A DNA stretch of 64,000 nt from Saposhnikovia divaricata (taxonomy: Eukaryota; Streptophyta; Magnoliopsida; Apiales; Apiaceae). Position numbers and translations under genes: made by a program. The first letter of the stretch is position 1; every line of letters starts with the position of its first letter. A model generated the notes under the pieces. It was not told the origin of the DNA. It did no database searches and saw only the letters and a program-made list of their open reading frames with translations. The stretch spans positions 188,082,939 to 188,146,938 of the forward strand of contig CM071601.1 in NCBI GenBank assembly GCA_036435485.1. The letters run 5' to 3'. This document shows positions 37,201 through 47,763 of this stretch, one piece after another.

Positions 37201-39480
37201 TTAACTAGTGTATACTTTCCTGTTACTTGAGTATGACGATCATGTTGCTTTCATGATCATGAGGTCATATTAATAAACTATCTTCTATATCAAGATTTTC
37301 TGGCTTCAATGGTTTTTATGCACTATTAGCCATTACTAGACATTCTAGGTAACACGTGTATTTGAATACTTTTCCCCATCTGTAATTCAATTTGCGGCCA
37401 GGACCTTAAGTTGAGGGTATCATATAAAATTCGAGTAAATTGAGACACAGATTCTCCATGTTAATTTTAGAGTAGGGACTTGTTACAGGGTGAGGATTAT
37501 ATTAGGAAAAAATGGGAGAAAAACTATAGTTGCAGTAGTCCACAGTTTAAACCGCAGTTCCCTTATTATTTAAACTTACTTCACATTGGAGAGCAGCTTT
37601 ACAGTCAGACCTCTGTCTATGTATTGAAGAGTCAAGATAGACCGACATTGGAAGTAAGCATTCGTGGAACCTTCATATGATTAGAATGTCTGCTTTGTAA
37701 CATGCTTTCCCAGATATTCTCTCATTGTCTTCATATATTGATTGAATAAAAAGAAAATTAATATTAGATAAGAGTCTAAAGGAAGATATGATCTCATAGT
37801 CTATTCCTCTGGTTTTAGTCAGCCTGTTAATTATGGTACCCGTGATTGTGATCATAATTTTTTGAATTTTGAGATGTAGTTTAGATTGTGTCTTATCCCA
37901 AGCCCGAAAAGATGAAACATGTTGTCACTTATTTGCTGAATTGCTGGTACAAAGCTCTACAGTGTTTTTACATTTCATATAATATACATCTTTATTTAAA
38001 TTTGTAACCTTTAATCTGTTATAACGTTTAATCATGAGGACCGGGACATTCAACCTACTAGTCTCATACATTGGGATATGTTCCTTCTTTTTGTGATGTT
38101 ATTGTTAGTTTTGGGTTTGTTTTTTTAGTGTCCATTTCATTCTTTCGAGTGGAAGTAACAGTGGCCTCAAGTGTATATGATGGTGGCTACTCTTTGCATT
38201 AATATTCTCTCTTTTTTTTTTTCATGCAGTTCTGCCCGACTTTGCTGAGGTTTATAGCTTTATCGGCAGTGTTTTTGATCCAAACGCGAAAGGTCACGTG
38301 CAAAAACTTAAAGAAATGGATCCTATAGATGTTGAAACGGTATAATTTCTGGAACCTTTTATTAACTAATGAAATTTCTTTAATATTCACAATGGTTTCC
38401 ATAGTACTTTTATTCCCCCCCCCCCCCCACGTATCGTTTATGTATTTTCCCGTTGCATTAACAATTTCCTGCAGTCATGAATCTTATGAGCTAGAGGAAT
38501 AAGTTAATCCAACCCTAAGAATTAATCAGACATTTGTATTAATATGTATGTTGATGGTTCCTTAGTTTGGCTGTCTCCTGCTGGCAGTTTCCACTTTTCA
38601 TTTATATCTTGATTTTACCATTGTATGTGCTTCGGCTGGGAAGGAGCAATACATTAATATGATGTTGATTCTTCACAAGTTATGATACTATAAACTCAGA
38701 TTTCAGATTTTGATATCTTAATCTTGTGAAAAAGATCATAAATAGCCTAAGCAAATACATAGCTGTAGAGTCTTTATGCGTTACCTAGTTGTAGAGAATA
38801 AACTACAGCATCCACAAGAATGAGTAGTGAATACCTTATAGACAGCGGTGGTAGATAGGTCTATCTGGCTGTCTACACTTGAATACAGTTTATGAAGCTA
38901 TACTCGTTTAACGTTGTGTTTTCTCTGGTTCATGTCCAGGTGTTATTGTTGATGAGAAACCTCTCAATCAATTTGACCAGCCCCAAGTTTGAGGATCATG
39001 TAAGTTGTCTTTTGCACTTAAGTCCTCTTCTAAGTTTATCAAGAATGATTTCTCCCTGATAAAAACCAGCATTTGATAAAACCTTGTTTGTGCTACTAAA
39101 TTTCGTAAACTATTATGATCAAGGACAGCAAATTGGGGTGTCTTCCGATTTTATCATTACAGTGTCTGATCCTGTTCATCGTGGATGCATATATTTTGTT
39201 TCAGTAGTGTGTACATTAGTACATATTTGCTATTTGTATAAACCTAAGCTTCGGATGTGCTGAAACTGCAGATTTAGCATTCTATACGCTCATATTATCA
39301 TATACATTTTTTGTTTAAGTTTGATGCTAGCTTGTTGGTTTATATCACTATTATCTGATACATCATCTACAGAGGAAGGTGCTTTCGTCCTATCAGATCG
39401 ACGTGGAGAAGGAAAACACTGATGATATGGTTAATAATCTTCTAGGTGACCAAGCTGATCATAGTGCTCAATTCGGGTAG
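31297..39480 (+). CDS. RVE8: REVEILLE8-type MYB-like clock transcription factor
   Basis: Exons: 31297-31517, 35597-35654, 36207-36330, 36409-36585, 36697-36816, 38230-38339, 38940-38999, 39373-39480; 978 nt, 325 aa, all phases consistent. The single SANT/MYB-like domain (about 50-105) carries '[19 protein letters not shown]', '[18 protein letters not shown]' and the SHAQKYF signature, followed by the '[17 protein letters not shown]' block typical of the LHY/CCA1/RVE family. The C-terminal LCL domain ('[11 protein letters not shown]', '[19 protein letters not shown]') marks the RVE4/6/8 subgroup, whose members bind the evening element and activate afternoon genes. RVE6 or RVE4 orthology is possible. 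The first ATG used is 31297. The 4.1-kb first intron contains a Tourist-like element and an internal duplication. Confidence 0.93.
31680..33321. mobile_element. PIF/Harbinger-like element in RVE8 intron 1
   Basis: Ends GTGCGTGTTTGGGAA and TTTCCCAAACAGACTC, flanked by TAA (31677-31679 and 33322-33324), the PIF/Tourist target. The homologous second copy of the intron duplication (near 34447) preserves the empty site. 1.64 kb, non-coding, with a GC-richer centre (31850-32600) that may be captured sequence. Confidence 0.7.
32445..32544. repeat. 30-bp minisatellite, three units
   Basis: Units at 32445-32474, 32475-32504 and 32505-32534, each of the form 'cgtgtctccatgacgctcc' plus about 11 bases, followed by a partial unit. 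It lies inside the PIF-like element. Confidence 0.85.
33325..35250. repeat. Diverged tandem duplication inside RVE8 intron 1
   Basis: The first copy (about 31525-31676 plus 33325-34285) and the second (about 34286-35250) share long collinear blocks: 'tgattgttcttgaattttgtg', 'ttacctaactggaag', 'ctctagcatgagatatca' and 'ttgccaacaactaaaca'. The first copy is interrupted by the PIF-like element, so the duplication is older. Between the copies lies a perfect hairpin at 34223-34259. Confidence 0.75.
37017..37170. repeat. 77-bp tandem duplication in RVE8 intron 5
   Basis: Two near-identical copies (37017-37093 and 37094-37170) containing 'aaaccttaaggtgttagagg' and 'ggccttatatggatc'. The same intron sequence has a run of about 13 C at 38416-38428 in the following intron, which is prone to sequencing error. 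Confidence 0.85.
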
Positions 39481-40432
39481 GCAACAGAAAAGTATTCCCC
39501 TGCAAAAGAATCCCGCTACGTATTTAAAATGCTTCAATAGTTAGTTTGGAATGAGCTGCCGGTTTCAGTCTTAGTACTAGGACCCGTGGTTGCATGTTAG
39601 TGTGCAGAACTTCGGCCAAACTTTAGAACATTAGTTGCTTGTTGGTGTGCAGAACTTCGGGACAACATAAGGAGGCAATACTTTCTTCTTTGTTGTAATA
39701 AGAGCACAATACCCTGTTGTGAAATATTTTGTTGTGAAGTTAAATAAAACAGTTATCTTATAACTATGTACATACTGCCTAGTTTTACACCAGTCTCTTC
39801 AACCAAGTGTTGTGGAATGAAGGGAAGAAATGGGTTGGTGTCGGAAGAGTAAGGCTTGTCGACCTCTGCTACGGACACACACCAATATGTAACACGTTAC
39901 CAATATGTAACACGTTGCAAGTGCCAAGGGACATTAGAATTTAGAAGAGAGTTCTTCTTTTTATTGTTATTATTGGTATTTGGTGCCAAATCAGCATTTT
40001 ATGTATGTATATACGAAAGAAAAGAAGAGAAGGTGAGAGAAGAGAAGCCAAAAAATAGTGAGTAAATTCTCTCTTGTATGCTCATGGGTTTACGCCGAGT
40101 TAGAATTTGGAGAGGAGAAGAAAACGGAAGAGAAAATTTTTGGATAAATTTTACGAAATTTTCTTTCTTTTTAAAAAATCCGGGAACACACTTCGAAAAT
40201 AAAAATTTGAAAATAGCCCTCCCTTTTGCTTTTCTTCTCTTCTCTCCTTTTTCGAACTCTGGAGCACAAAAAATTGCAGGGAGTGTGTCTACATAAAAGT
40301 TGTTGCTAAGCATCTTCTTCCATCTTCTTCTTTCTCTATCTGGTATAGCTGCCGGGGCTTTCACCGGATTTCCACCGGTGGAAAGCCCCAAAACCTTTCA
40401 TTTTTTTTGTATTTTCTTCCTCCTTTCAATAA
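39481..40432. other. RVE8 3'UTR and unassigned sequence
   Basis: About 39481-39760 is likely 3'UTR with a possible poly(A) signal ('aataaaac' near 39742). It contains two copies of 'gtgtgcagaacttcgg' (39601 and 39646). The remainder to 40432 has open frames on both strands with no recognisable product. An inverted pair 'ggggctttc'/'gaaagcccc' sits at 40354-40389 and is a possible small hairpin. Confidence 0.4.
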
Positions 40433-41054
40433 ATCTTATTCATGGTTGTCAAAAGCGCGCTTTAAGCGCAGCTTAAGCGCGAAGCGCAGCGAAGCTGCCC
40501 CATTGGGCTTTGCTTACAAAAAGCTCAGAGCAAATACAAAAGCCACGCTTAAGCGCGCTTTTTACTGAAGCCCAAAGCGCAGAAAAGCGGTAAAAAACGG
40601 GCTTTTGTGCAAAAGTGTATTTTTACTAAATCTAAATATAATTTAAAAAGGTGGGCTATTATTTTACTTTATTGGGCCCTTTTTAAAAGCCCATTAGGAT
40701 ACATATGTACACTCTAAAACCTAGCCGCCTCTACAAAACGTCAAAGTCTTCAACAAATCCTCAAAAAGAAACTCTCCCAGGCTACAGATCTCTTCTCCTG
40801 CTCCAACGGCTACAAATCTTCTCTCCCAGGTTTGTCTTCTCTCTTTCTCTTTTCTTTCTCTTTTCTCTTTCCCTCTCCTCTCTTTTCCTTCCAATGGTAT
40901 GTATGTATGTATGTATATGTGTGTATATATGTGTGTGTCTGCGTGTGTGTATATATGTATATATCTAATACAAGTCTTTGTAAAGTATAAGTTTCTACTT
41001 GTGATCAGTCATCAGTTGTAATACTTACATGCACAAGTTTCTTTCTTGCAGAAA

Positions 41055-41409
41055 ATGAGTAGTACAAGAGAATCAAAAGACCCTGCTTATAAATATGCCA
41101 CACAAGATCCCACCAATAAATTGAAATTCAAGTATCTTTTGTGGTGTAACAACTTTTGGTGGAGCATTTAGAGCAAAAGAACATATTGTTGGAGGACGAA
41201 GAAATGTAGCAGGTTGCAAAAAAGTACCAGAAGTAGTTAAAAAAGAAATTGAAGATTATTTTTCCTCGAAGAAGAAAGAGGATGAGGATGTTCAGTATGA
41301 GAAAGAGGAGCAGGAGATTGAATTTGTGGAGAATAGGAGTCTTGATCTTGATTCCGACGAAGAGTGGGAGTATATTGGCGAGGAAGAAGACGTTGATGGA
41401 CAAATTTAG
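41055..41409 (+). pseudogene. hAT transposase N-terminus (BED zinc finger), frameshifted
   Basis: It starts ATGAGTAGTACAAGAG after a plausible 3' splice site (TTGCAG). The translation begins MSSTRESKDPAYKYATQDP, loses frame at the first zinc-ligand position (about 41129, apparently two bases missing), and continues in another frame as 'IFCGVTTFGGAFRAKEHIVGG', 'NVAGCKKVPEVVKKEIEDYF' and an acidic tail ending 'EEEDVDGQI'. The C...H...C spacing is that of BED fingers of plant hAT proteins. The rest of the protein is missing. Confidence 0.75.
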
Positions 41410-41484
41410 ATTTTATCCACTTATTAATCTCTTTAGTAATATGAAACATAAGCCTAGTTCTTTCTTTTGAGTCTATTAGTATTA

Positions 41485-43875
41485 AGGCTTAATGACCTTT
41501 TAACCCTCAAAGTTTTCACTGATATACCCATCAGCCCTCAATATTTCAAAACGTTCCTTTTAACCCTCGAAGTATCCATAAAGGTCCTAATAACCCTTAA
41601 ACCGGTACAAAAAATAAAAAATAAAAAAATGGTATAACTCGGATGGGCAAAAGAGACATTTCACAAACCGATACCGAGGGTTAAAAGGTATACTTTAGAT
41701 ACTTTGGGGGTTAAAAGGTATACTTTAAATACTTTGGGGGTTAAAAGGTATAACTCGTACAAATGAAGTCAATGAAAATATTAGACAATCAACATTAATC
41801 TCAACAGCGTGATACCCACTGGTTCATTTATAAGGATGCTAAAGCTGTAAATATTTTGTACTGCTGATGATAAAGAATGATGATAACAACCTTTGTTTTT
41901 ATGCTGGCAATAAGCGCAATGCGTATCTTTAACAAAGTTAATGGTCGAGATTATTACCGTGATTCAGCATCTGGCAGAGTTGTATAAAAACCTATCTGTG
42001 TTTGAAAAATAAATTTGACATTGCTTCTTTTAGTTACGAAGTATGATATGTTTATCTGTATTGCTCATTGACATTTTAAGGCAGAGGAACTACCCATGGA
42101 ACATATCACATTTTATCATAGAAACTGTCAAGGTGCACATATCATTCAGCTCTAAACTTCACATTTTCATGTGAATGTGGTATTAATTTTGTAGGTCACA
42201 TTGATCATTCTGCGAGGGTCATGCGTGTCATCACGTGGAAAAGGTCATTTCGAGGTTTAATAAATACGGAGGAGAAGGATGATGACTTCGATTCTGAAGA
42301 GCATGAAACACATGCTACAGTTTTGGACAAGATGTTAGCATGGGAGAAAAAACTTTATGACGAGGTCAAGGTATGGTATTCTTCGTTAGGCATTCATTTA
42401 TATAATTAGAGGGTTATACTAGTTCCTTCTATTTATCAGAAACCCTTTCCTAACTTAATATCATCTGAAATCGATATCAACGCTTATATATGTCTTCGTG
42501 CAGTGGATAAGGTGTAATTTGAAACTGTTGATCTACTTGAATGGAGAAAATTGAAATACCTGCTCCCCTCTGTTAAGTAGCTATTGACAGCAAGAAACAA
42601 ATATAAGGTGTAAATAATAGCATCATTATAGTCTTTTATTTTTATTAGTAAATAGTTTAATTATACATAATGTATGGATATTAGCATATGTACTTATATG
42701 CGGGGCTAGTAAATGTGTTGTAGGTTTTTTTTTAATAAGCCTAATTGTTTATGGAACTTAGTCCATTAGGGTTTTATTCCTAGTATTTTTACTTTACCTT
42801 GTATCCTTGTCTTATTAAGTCTATATTAATTTGAGTCTTGTATTTGGGTAGTAGGTGCTCTGCAGTTCATCCAGCCAAGTTCTATCTTATTATCGTATAA
42901 ATACATCGTTTCTATGTTCTGTCCCGCATCAGCTATCCATCTTTTCTACGTTGTTATCGTAAGGTGCTTTAGGAGTATCTTGTTTGACTAATTCTTTTCT
43001 CAATGTGCACAGATTTTTTGGTATGTATGTTCTTATTCTTTTCTCATACCTTTTATATGTTCTTAGCTGAATTTATATATGTCGGGCATCAAGTGAAGCA
43101 ATGACTAAATTGTCAATTCCTGTAAATTATATAAATTTTCTAGTTTTTTTTATGTAGACTAGTGTAATGCTGGTGAAACACTACAAAACCTACACTAAAA
43201 TTCATCCAAAGAGTGTATCCATATGCTTCTTTTTTCGTTGTTTTTCTTGAACTTGGATTGTCTTGTTTACTTCGTTATGTATTAATATTAGAATCATAAC
43301 GGTAGAAATTTTCTTCAAACGAGCTTACTCTCACATGCTGACTGATATTCCACAGGCAGGAGAGCAGATGAAACTTGATTATCAAAAAAAAGTTGCTTCA
43401 CTGAACAAGTTAAAGAAACGCGGTGCCAGTACTGAATCACTGGAAAGAGCAAAAGCAGCAGTCAGTCGTCTGCATACAAGATATATTGTCGATATGCAGT
43501 CGATGGGTTCAACTGTTTCTGAGATAAATCGTCTTCGTGATGAGCAACTGTACCCAAAACTTGTAGCACTCCATGACATTTTTCTAGAATAACTTCATTT
43601 GTACGAGTTATACCTTTTAACCCCCAAAGTATCTAAAGTATACCTTTTAACCCCCAAAGTATCTAAAGTTTACCTTTTAACCCTCGGTATCGGTTTGTGA
43701 AATGTCTCTTTTGCCCATCCGAGTTATACCGTTTTTTATTTTTTATTTTTTGTACCGGTTTAAGGGTTATTAGGACCTTTATGGATACTTCGAGGGTTAA
43801 AAGGAACGTTTTGAAATATTGAGGGCTGATGGGTATATCAGTGGAAACTTTGAGGGTTAAAAGGTCATTAAGCCT
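41485..43875 (+). mobile_element. Gene-capturing TIR element (Pack-type)
   Basis: The terminal arms 41485-41769 and 43592-43875 (about 285 bp each) are almost perfect reverse complements beginning AGGCTTAATGACC, each with an inner tandem motif ('cccccaaagtatctaaagta'-type). They are flanked by AGTATTA on both sides (41478-41484 and 43876-43882). Between the arms lies part of a plant gene with its intron. Long similar arms and host-gene cargo are the mark of Pack-MULE or Pack-TYPE elements; the superfamily is not fixed because the 7-bp direct repeat is shorter than the 9 bp expected of Mutator. Confidence 0.8.
42195..43592 (+). pseudogene. Captured DUF632 (NRG2-like) gene fragment
   Basis: Two exons, 42195-42370 and 43356-43592, joined across a 985-bp intron with GT-AG ends. 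They encode the start of a DUF632 domain: 'HSARVMRVITWKRSFRG', 'DDFDSEEHETHATVLDKML', 'WEKKLYDEVKAGEQM', 'YQKKVASLNKLKKRGAS', 'LHTRYIVDMQSMGSTVSEI' and 'LRDEQLYPKLVAL'. Family homology ends there, and a stop is reached where the terminal repeat begins. DUF630/632 proteins are plant nuclear regulators, one of which (NRG2) acts in nitrate signalling. The N-terminal DUF630 part and the rest of DUF632 are missing, so a working protein is unlikely, although the frame is open. Confidence 0.8.
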
Positions 43876-44284
43876 AGTATTAATTAGCATGTCTAAGCGT
43901 TCACATGTATCTTATTACATATATATAAATATATTATTTTATATAGTGCACTTCGTTTACAAAAGCCCGCGCTTCGCGCTTTAAGCTATAAGAGACCCCC
44001 GCGCTTCGCTGCGCTTTTTGCCTTTAATAACACTGATCTTATTTGTATTTTCGGATCTAAGGTTTTAAAGCCTTTTCCGATTTAGCCTTCAATTTTTTAG
44101 ATCTCAATTCCACGGAGCTCCGGATTTCTCGATTTTCTAGGATCTTGTTCTCATAAGTGGCCCGAGTTATTGTTCTGGTGGGTTTGGATCCAGATCTAAG
44201 GATTGCTAAGGTTATAGTTTGGTTTTAGTTTATAACTTTATTTTGTAATTTCTTTTTAAAATCGTAAGATCGATTTTGTTTTGT

Positions 44285-44594
44285 TGTCTCACCTTCGTGT
44301 GAGTTTGGTATTGTCTCACCGCTTGTATGTGTGAGTTTGCTTTTGTCTCACCGTTTGTGTGAGTTTGGTGCTTCATTATATGATTTTGGAGGCTTGTTCG
44401 GAGATGGATAAATACTTTGATGAAGTGTTAGTGTATTACACACTTAGGTCTGCGAATATTGTAGCTCATTGCTTAGCGAGGGCGACATATTCTATGTCAG
44501 GTCTTACGGAGTGGAATGTTTCTGCTCCAGATTTTATCATCTGTAAGCTTGAGAAATTTTAATGCAAGTACGAAATTTGTAAAAAAAAAAAAAA
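44285..44594 (+). mobile_element. LINE 3' fragment with poly(A)
   Basis: Three copies of a 'tgtctcacc...gtgagtttg' motif (44285-44370) precede a frame that reads 'EACSEMDKYFDEVLVYYTLR', 'SANIVAHCLARATYSMSG', the C-terminal half of the RNase H-like domain of plant LINEs, with the typical 'VAH-LA' motif. It ends in a stop at 44560-44562 and an A run at 44580-44594. Confidence 0.55.
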
Positions 44595-44660
44595 TCGGCT
44601 CTGTAATGATAACTTATCTCTGTTCGTTCTTAAATGAAAGCAAGTCAGTAGTTCACTGTT

Positions 44661-44851
44661 TTTTTTTTGTCAAGAATATACATTCTCGTATATGAATTGT
44701 ATCAAGATACAATACCGGGAAAACCGGAGGAAGGGGTTTAGCTTCTTTCATTCAATAAAGTTTATCATCTAACCGTAGGACATGCATAGATATCCTCGGA
44801 AGTTTAGATAATAAGACTTTAAAGTCCGAAAAGAGACTTTCCAAAGTCTTC
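44661..44851 (-). mobile_element. Short LINE/SINE-type insertion on minus strand
   Basis: A 190-bp insert flanked by a 16-17 bp direct repeat TCAGTAGTTCACTGTT (44645-44660 and 44852-44867), the length made by target-primed reverse transcription. The left end is a T run followed by GTCAA, which is a poly(A) tail read from the minus strand. The body has no recognisable coding sequence. Confidence 0.65.
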
Positions 44852-45004
44852 TCAGTAGTTCACTGTTTGTTTTCACAACATTATAAGGAAAATCGTTTTC
44901 AGCACATTATAATAATGTTTCGAGTAAACGAGTAATTGCAAAAAGTTAAATATTTATTCACATGTTATTTTCACCGAACGGCCCGCACGAATGGCCAGGT
45001 CAGA

Positions 45005-45610
45005 CGGCTGTCAAAAAAATCCGGATATCCGTCCGAAATATCCGAATCCGTATCCGAAAAATTAGGATATTATCCGTATCCAAAAAATTAAGATATTATC
45101 CGTATTCGAATCCGACATATCCGTATCCGAAAAATTAGGATATTATATTAATATTTTAATATATTATATTAATATAATATATTAATAATATTATATTAAT
45201 ATATTAATATATAATATATTATATATCATATATCATATTAATATATTATATAATATGATATTATATAATATGATATATGATATATAATACATTCTATATT
45301 AATATATTATATATTAATATATTATATATCATATAATATATTATTATATTAATATATTAATATATTATATTAATATTTTAATATTTTATATTAATATATT
45401 GTATAAATATATCATATATCATATTAATATATTATATTAATAAACTATAAATATGATATATATATCATCATTTATATATTGCTGTAAAAAATATCCGAAA
45501 TATCCGAATACCGTCCGAAATATCCGTATTCGTATTCGAAAAAATTAGGATATTATTTGTATCCGAAAAAAATTGCCCGTATCCGTATTCGAAATATCCG
45601 TTTGACAGCC
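45005..45610. mobile_element. hAT-like element packed with TA/ATTA repeats
   Basis: Terminal inverted repeats CGGCTGTCAAA and (complement of right end) GGCTGTCAAACGGATA, with many direct and inverted copies of 'atccgtatccga' in both subterminal regions. The centre (about 45135-45475) is an almost pure A/T stretch of repeated 'atattaatat'. Non-coding. No target duplication could be fixed. Confidence 0.6.
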
Positions 45611-45611
45611 T

Positions 45612-46189
45612 CTACTCTTGACTATGATAAACATAAACATTCACTTGACCATGATAATTTACATTTTTCACTTTTTATCGAAATCATGAAAAGACTGAAG
45701 GATATGAATTTTATGACCAAAAATAACATTCCATAAAACAATTTGTTAAACAAAAACACTAGAGTAAAATCTATGAGAAAAAAGGACCTGAGATAGATCT
45801 TTGTGAATTTTTCCAGAGATACAATACAAAATAACTTTAAATTTTACTGGGTTCGCAAGGCTAATTAAAAAATTCCGAATTTACTAAAACGCCCATCCCA
45901 TTTTTACATTTAAAAGATATGTATCTCATGGAACAAAATCAATTGCCATGTAGTATAAAACTTTTATAATTGGGTTTAAAATTTAGAAACAAAAACAATG
46001 ACATAGTTGGATCAGGCCCAAACAGAACAACAATCCAACTCTCTAACAAAAACCAAAACAAAGCCCATGAAAACATAAAGAGTCCATATAAAAACGTGTA
46101 CCTATACTAACAAAATTTTAGGGTTTTATGTATTCATTTGCTTAGTCGCGGCAGCTGCTTGAAATCACATCAGAGCTCTACCTCGAATC
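45612..46189 (+). promoter_or_regulatory. eS10 promoter with site II and telo-box motifs
   Basis: Two TGGGCY site II elements on the complementary strand (GGCCCA at 46015-46020, AGCCCA at 46062-46067) and a telo-box (TTAGGGTTT, 46118-46126) lie within 180 bases of the ATG. This combination is the usual control of plant ribosomal-protein and other growth-linked genes. The region left of 46000 is featureless. Confidence 0.65.
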
Positions 46190-47763
46190 ATGGTAAATTT
46201 CATCTTCAATTTAAATTCATATGTTAATCATTTACATCGAAAATGAAATAATTTAATTTGATTTGATTTATGTTATCATCAGATTATCTCTGAAAAGAAC
46301 AGGAGGGAAATCTCCAAGTACCTCTTCCAAGGTACACATATATCTATATGTGTGTGTATAGATTATTGATTATGGATCTGTAGATTAGTTTTTGTTTTTT
46401 TTCAATTATTTTGTGTTTTGATTGTGTTTATTTATTGAATGATGTTGTATGGATAAAATGTACAGAGGGTGTTTGCTATGCAAAAAAGGATTACAATCTT
46501 GCGAAACACCCCGATATCGATGTCCCGAATCTACAGGTGATTAAGCTGATGCAGAGCTTTAAGTCGAAAGAGTATGTGCGTGAGACATTTGCTTGGATGC
46601 ATTACTATTGGTACCTTACCAATGATGGCATTGAGTTTCTAAGGACTTATCTCAATCTACCTTCCGACATTGTTCCGTCCACTCTTAAGAAGGCTGCTAG
46701 GCCTCTCGGTCGTCCCATGGGTGGCCCTCCAGGCGATCGCCCACGGTGTGTTTTGTTGTTTTTGCTAATTCATTTCTGGTTTTGTTTAATTTTAATTGAG
46801 CTGATTTGAATTGATTGGTGATGTTTAATTGGCAGTGGGCCTCCAAGGTTTGAGGGAGAGAGACCTAGGTATGGTGATAGGGATGGGTACAGAGGTGGAC
46901 AGAGAGGTCCTCCTGGTGAATTTGGTGGTGAGAAGGGAGGAGCTCCTGCTGATTACCAGCCTGCATTTAGGGTAATTTTGATTCACCTGCAGATATTTTA
47001 TTTGGTTGAATCGATATTTTATCCAGACTACTTGCCGTTGTAATGTTTTAGGAATGTACACTTTCTTTTTGAGCCTTTAGGTTAAATATAAACTTTAGCT
47101 AGAATTGCCATTTTAACCATACCTTGGTTTGATGCATGAAATAGGAATGGTTAGTAATACTAATATATTGCTTTGTTTAGTTGATGGTTATATCTTTAAT
47201 GCACTATTGCATGGTTTTTCCTCAACTGAAATTCTGTTCTGATTGATGCTTACGGTTACGGAGATGTGATTATATGTCTTTGGTTATCGGCAGATATAAT
47301 TGGAATCAGAAGACAATAATTTGTACATTATATGTAATCAATAGTCAAAAGCCGATTCTAATTGTGTTTGTACATGTTTATGTAATCAACAGTCAAAATC
47401 CGATCCTAATTGTTTATATGTACATATAAAGATGTAAAGTAATATATGATTGAAACAGCAGTCATTTGTCCAGAGGGAATAGTCCTATCCATACTGTGGC
47501 CTGCCAGTTATTCTACATATTTATAACCTGTATTAACTAATATGGAGTAACTAAGAAATAACTGTTGAGAGCTAAATAATTAACCAGTTGATTCAAGTAG
47601 TCCAAACTAGTATTGCCTTACAGCTTGCTCATTTTTTGTCCAACAACTTCCTATAGCAATTAGACCTTTGATTTTTCCAAATGTGATTGTGGACATGCAG
47701 GGTGCTGGTAGGGGTGGATTTGGACGTGGCTCTGGCGGTTTTGGTGGAGCACCACCCAGTTAA
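46190..47763 (+). CDS. RPS10: 40S ribosomal protein eS10
   Basis: Exons: 46190-46192 (the ATG alone), 46283-46331, 46466-46745, 46836-46971, 47701-47763; 531 nt, 176 aa. The S10/plectin domain runs from '[17 protein letters not shown]' through '[19 protein letters not shown]', '[18 protein letters not shown]' and '[10 protein letters not shown]' (about 1-98). The tail is Gly/Arg/Pro-rich and contains '[15 protein letters not shown]'. eS10 sits on the head of the small subunit near the mRNA entry. Splitting the gene so that the start codon is its own coding exon is unusual but the phases close exactly and the acceptor at 46281-46282 is good. The tail is a little shorter than in Arabidopsis. 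Confidence 0.95.

Larger units (their letters stand above)
40441..44035 (+). mobile_element. Non-autonomous hAT element hosting another transposon
   Basis: Flanked by the 8-bp duplication ATCTTATT (40433-40440 and 44036-44043). The left end CATGGTTGTCAAAAGCGCGC and the right-end complement CAGTGTTATTAAAGGC are imperfect terminal inverted repeats, and both subterminal regions are rich in 'aagcgc'/'gcgctt' motifs, as hAT transposases need. It carries a transposase N-terminal fragment and a later 2.4-kb insertion. The catalytic and dimerisation parts of the transposase are absent. Confidence 0.8.

Noticed and set aside
38416..38428. Run of about 13 C
   Set aside because: Intronic homopolymer; possibly variable or a sequencing artefact, with no function to claim.
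39999..40391. 130-aa minus-strand open frame
   Set aside because: No recognisable domain, and it overlaps UTR-like and transposon-flank sequence; coding use is not supported.
43602..43690. Regular direct repeats that could suggest a CRISPR or minisatellite array
   Set aside because: They are the tandem sub-motif of a transposon terminal arm, mirrored exactly at 41690-41760; this is also a eukaryotic nuclear sequence.
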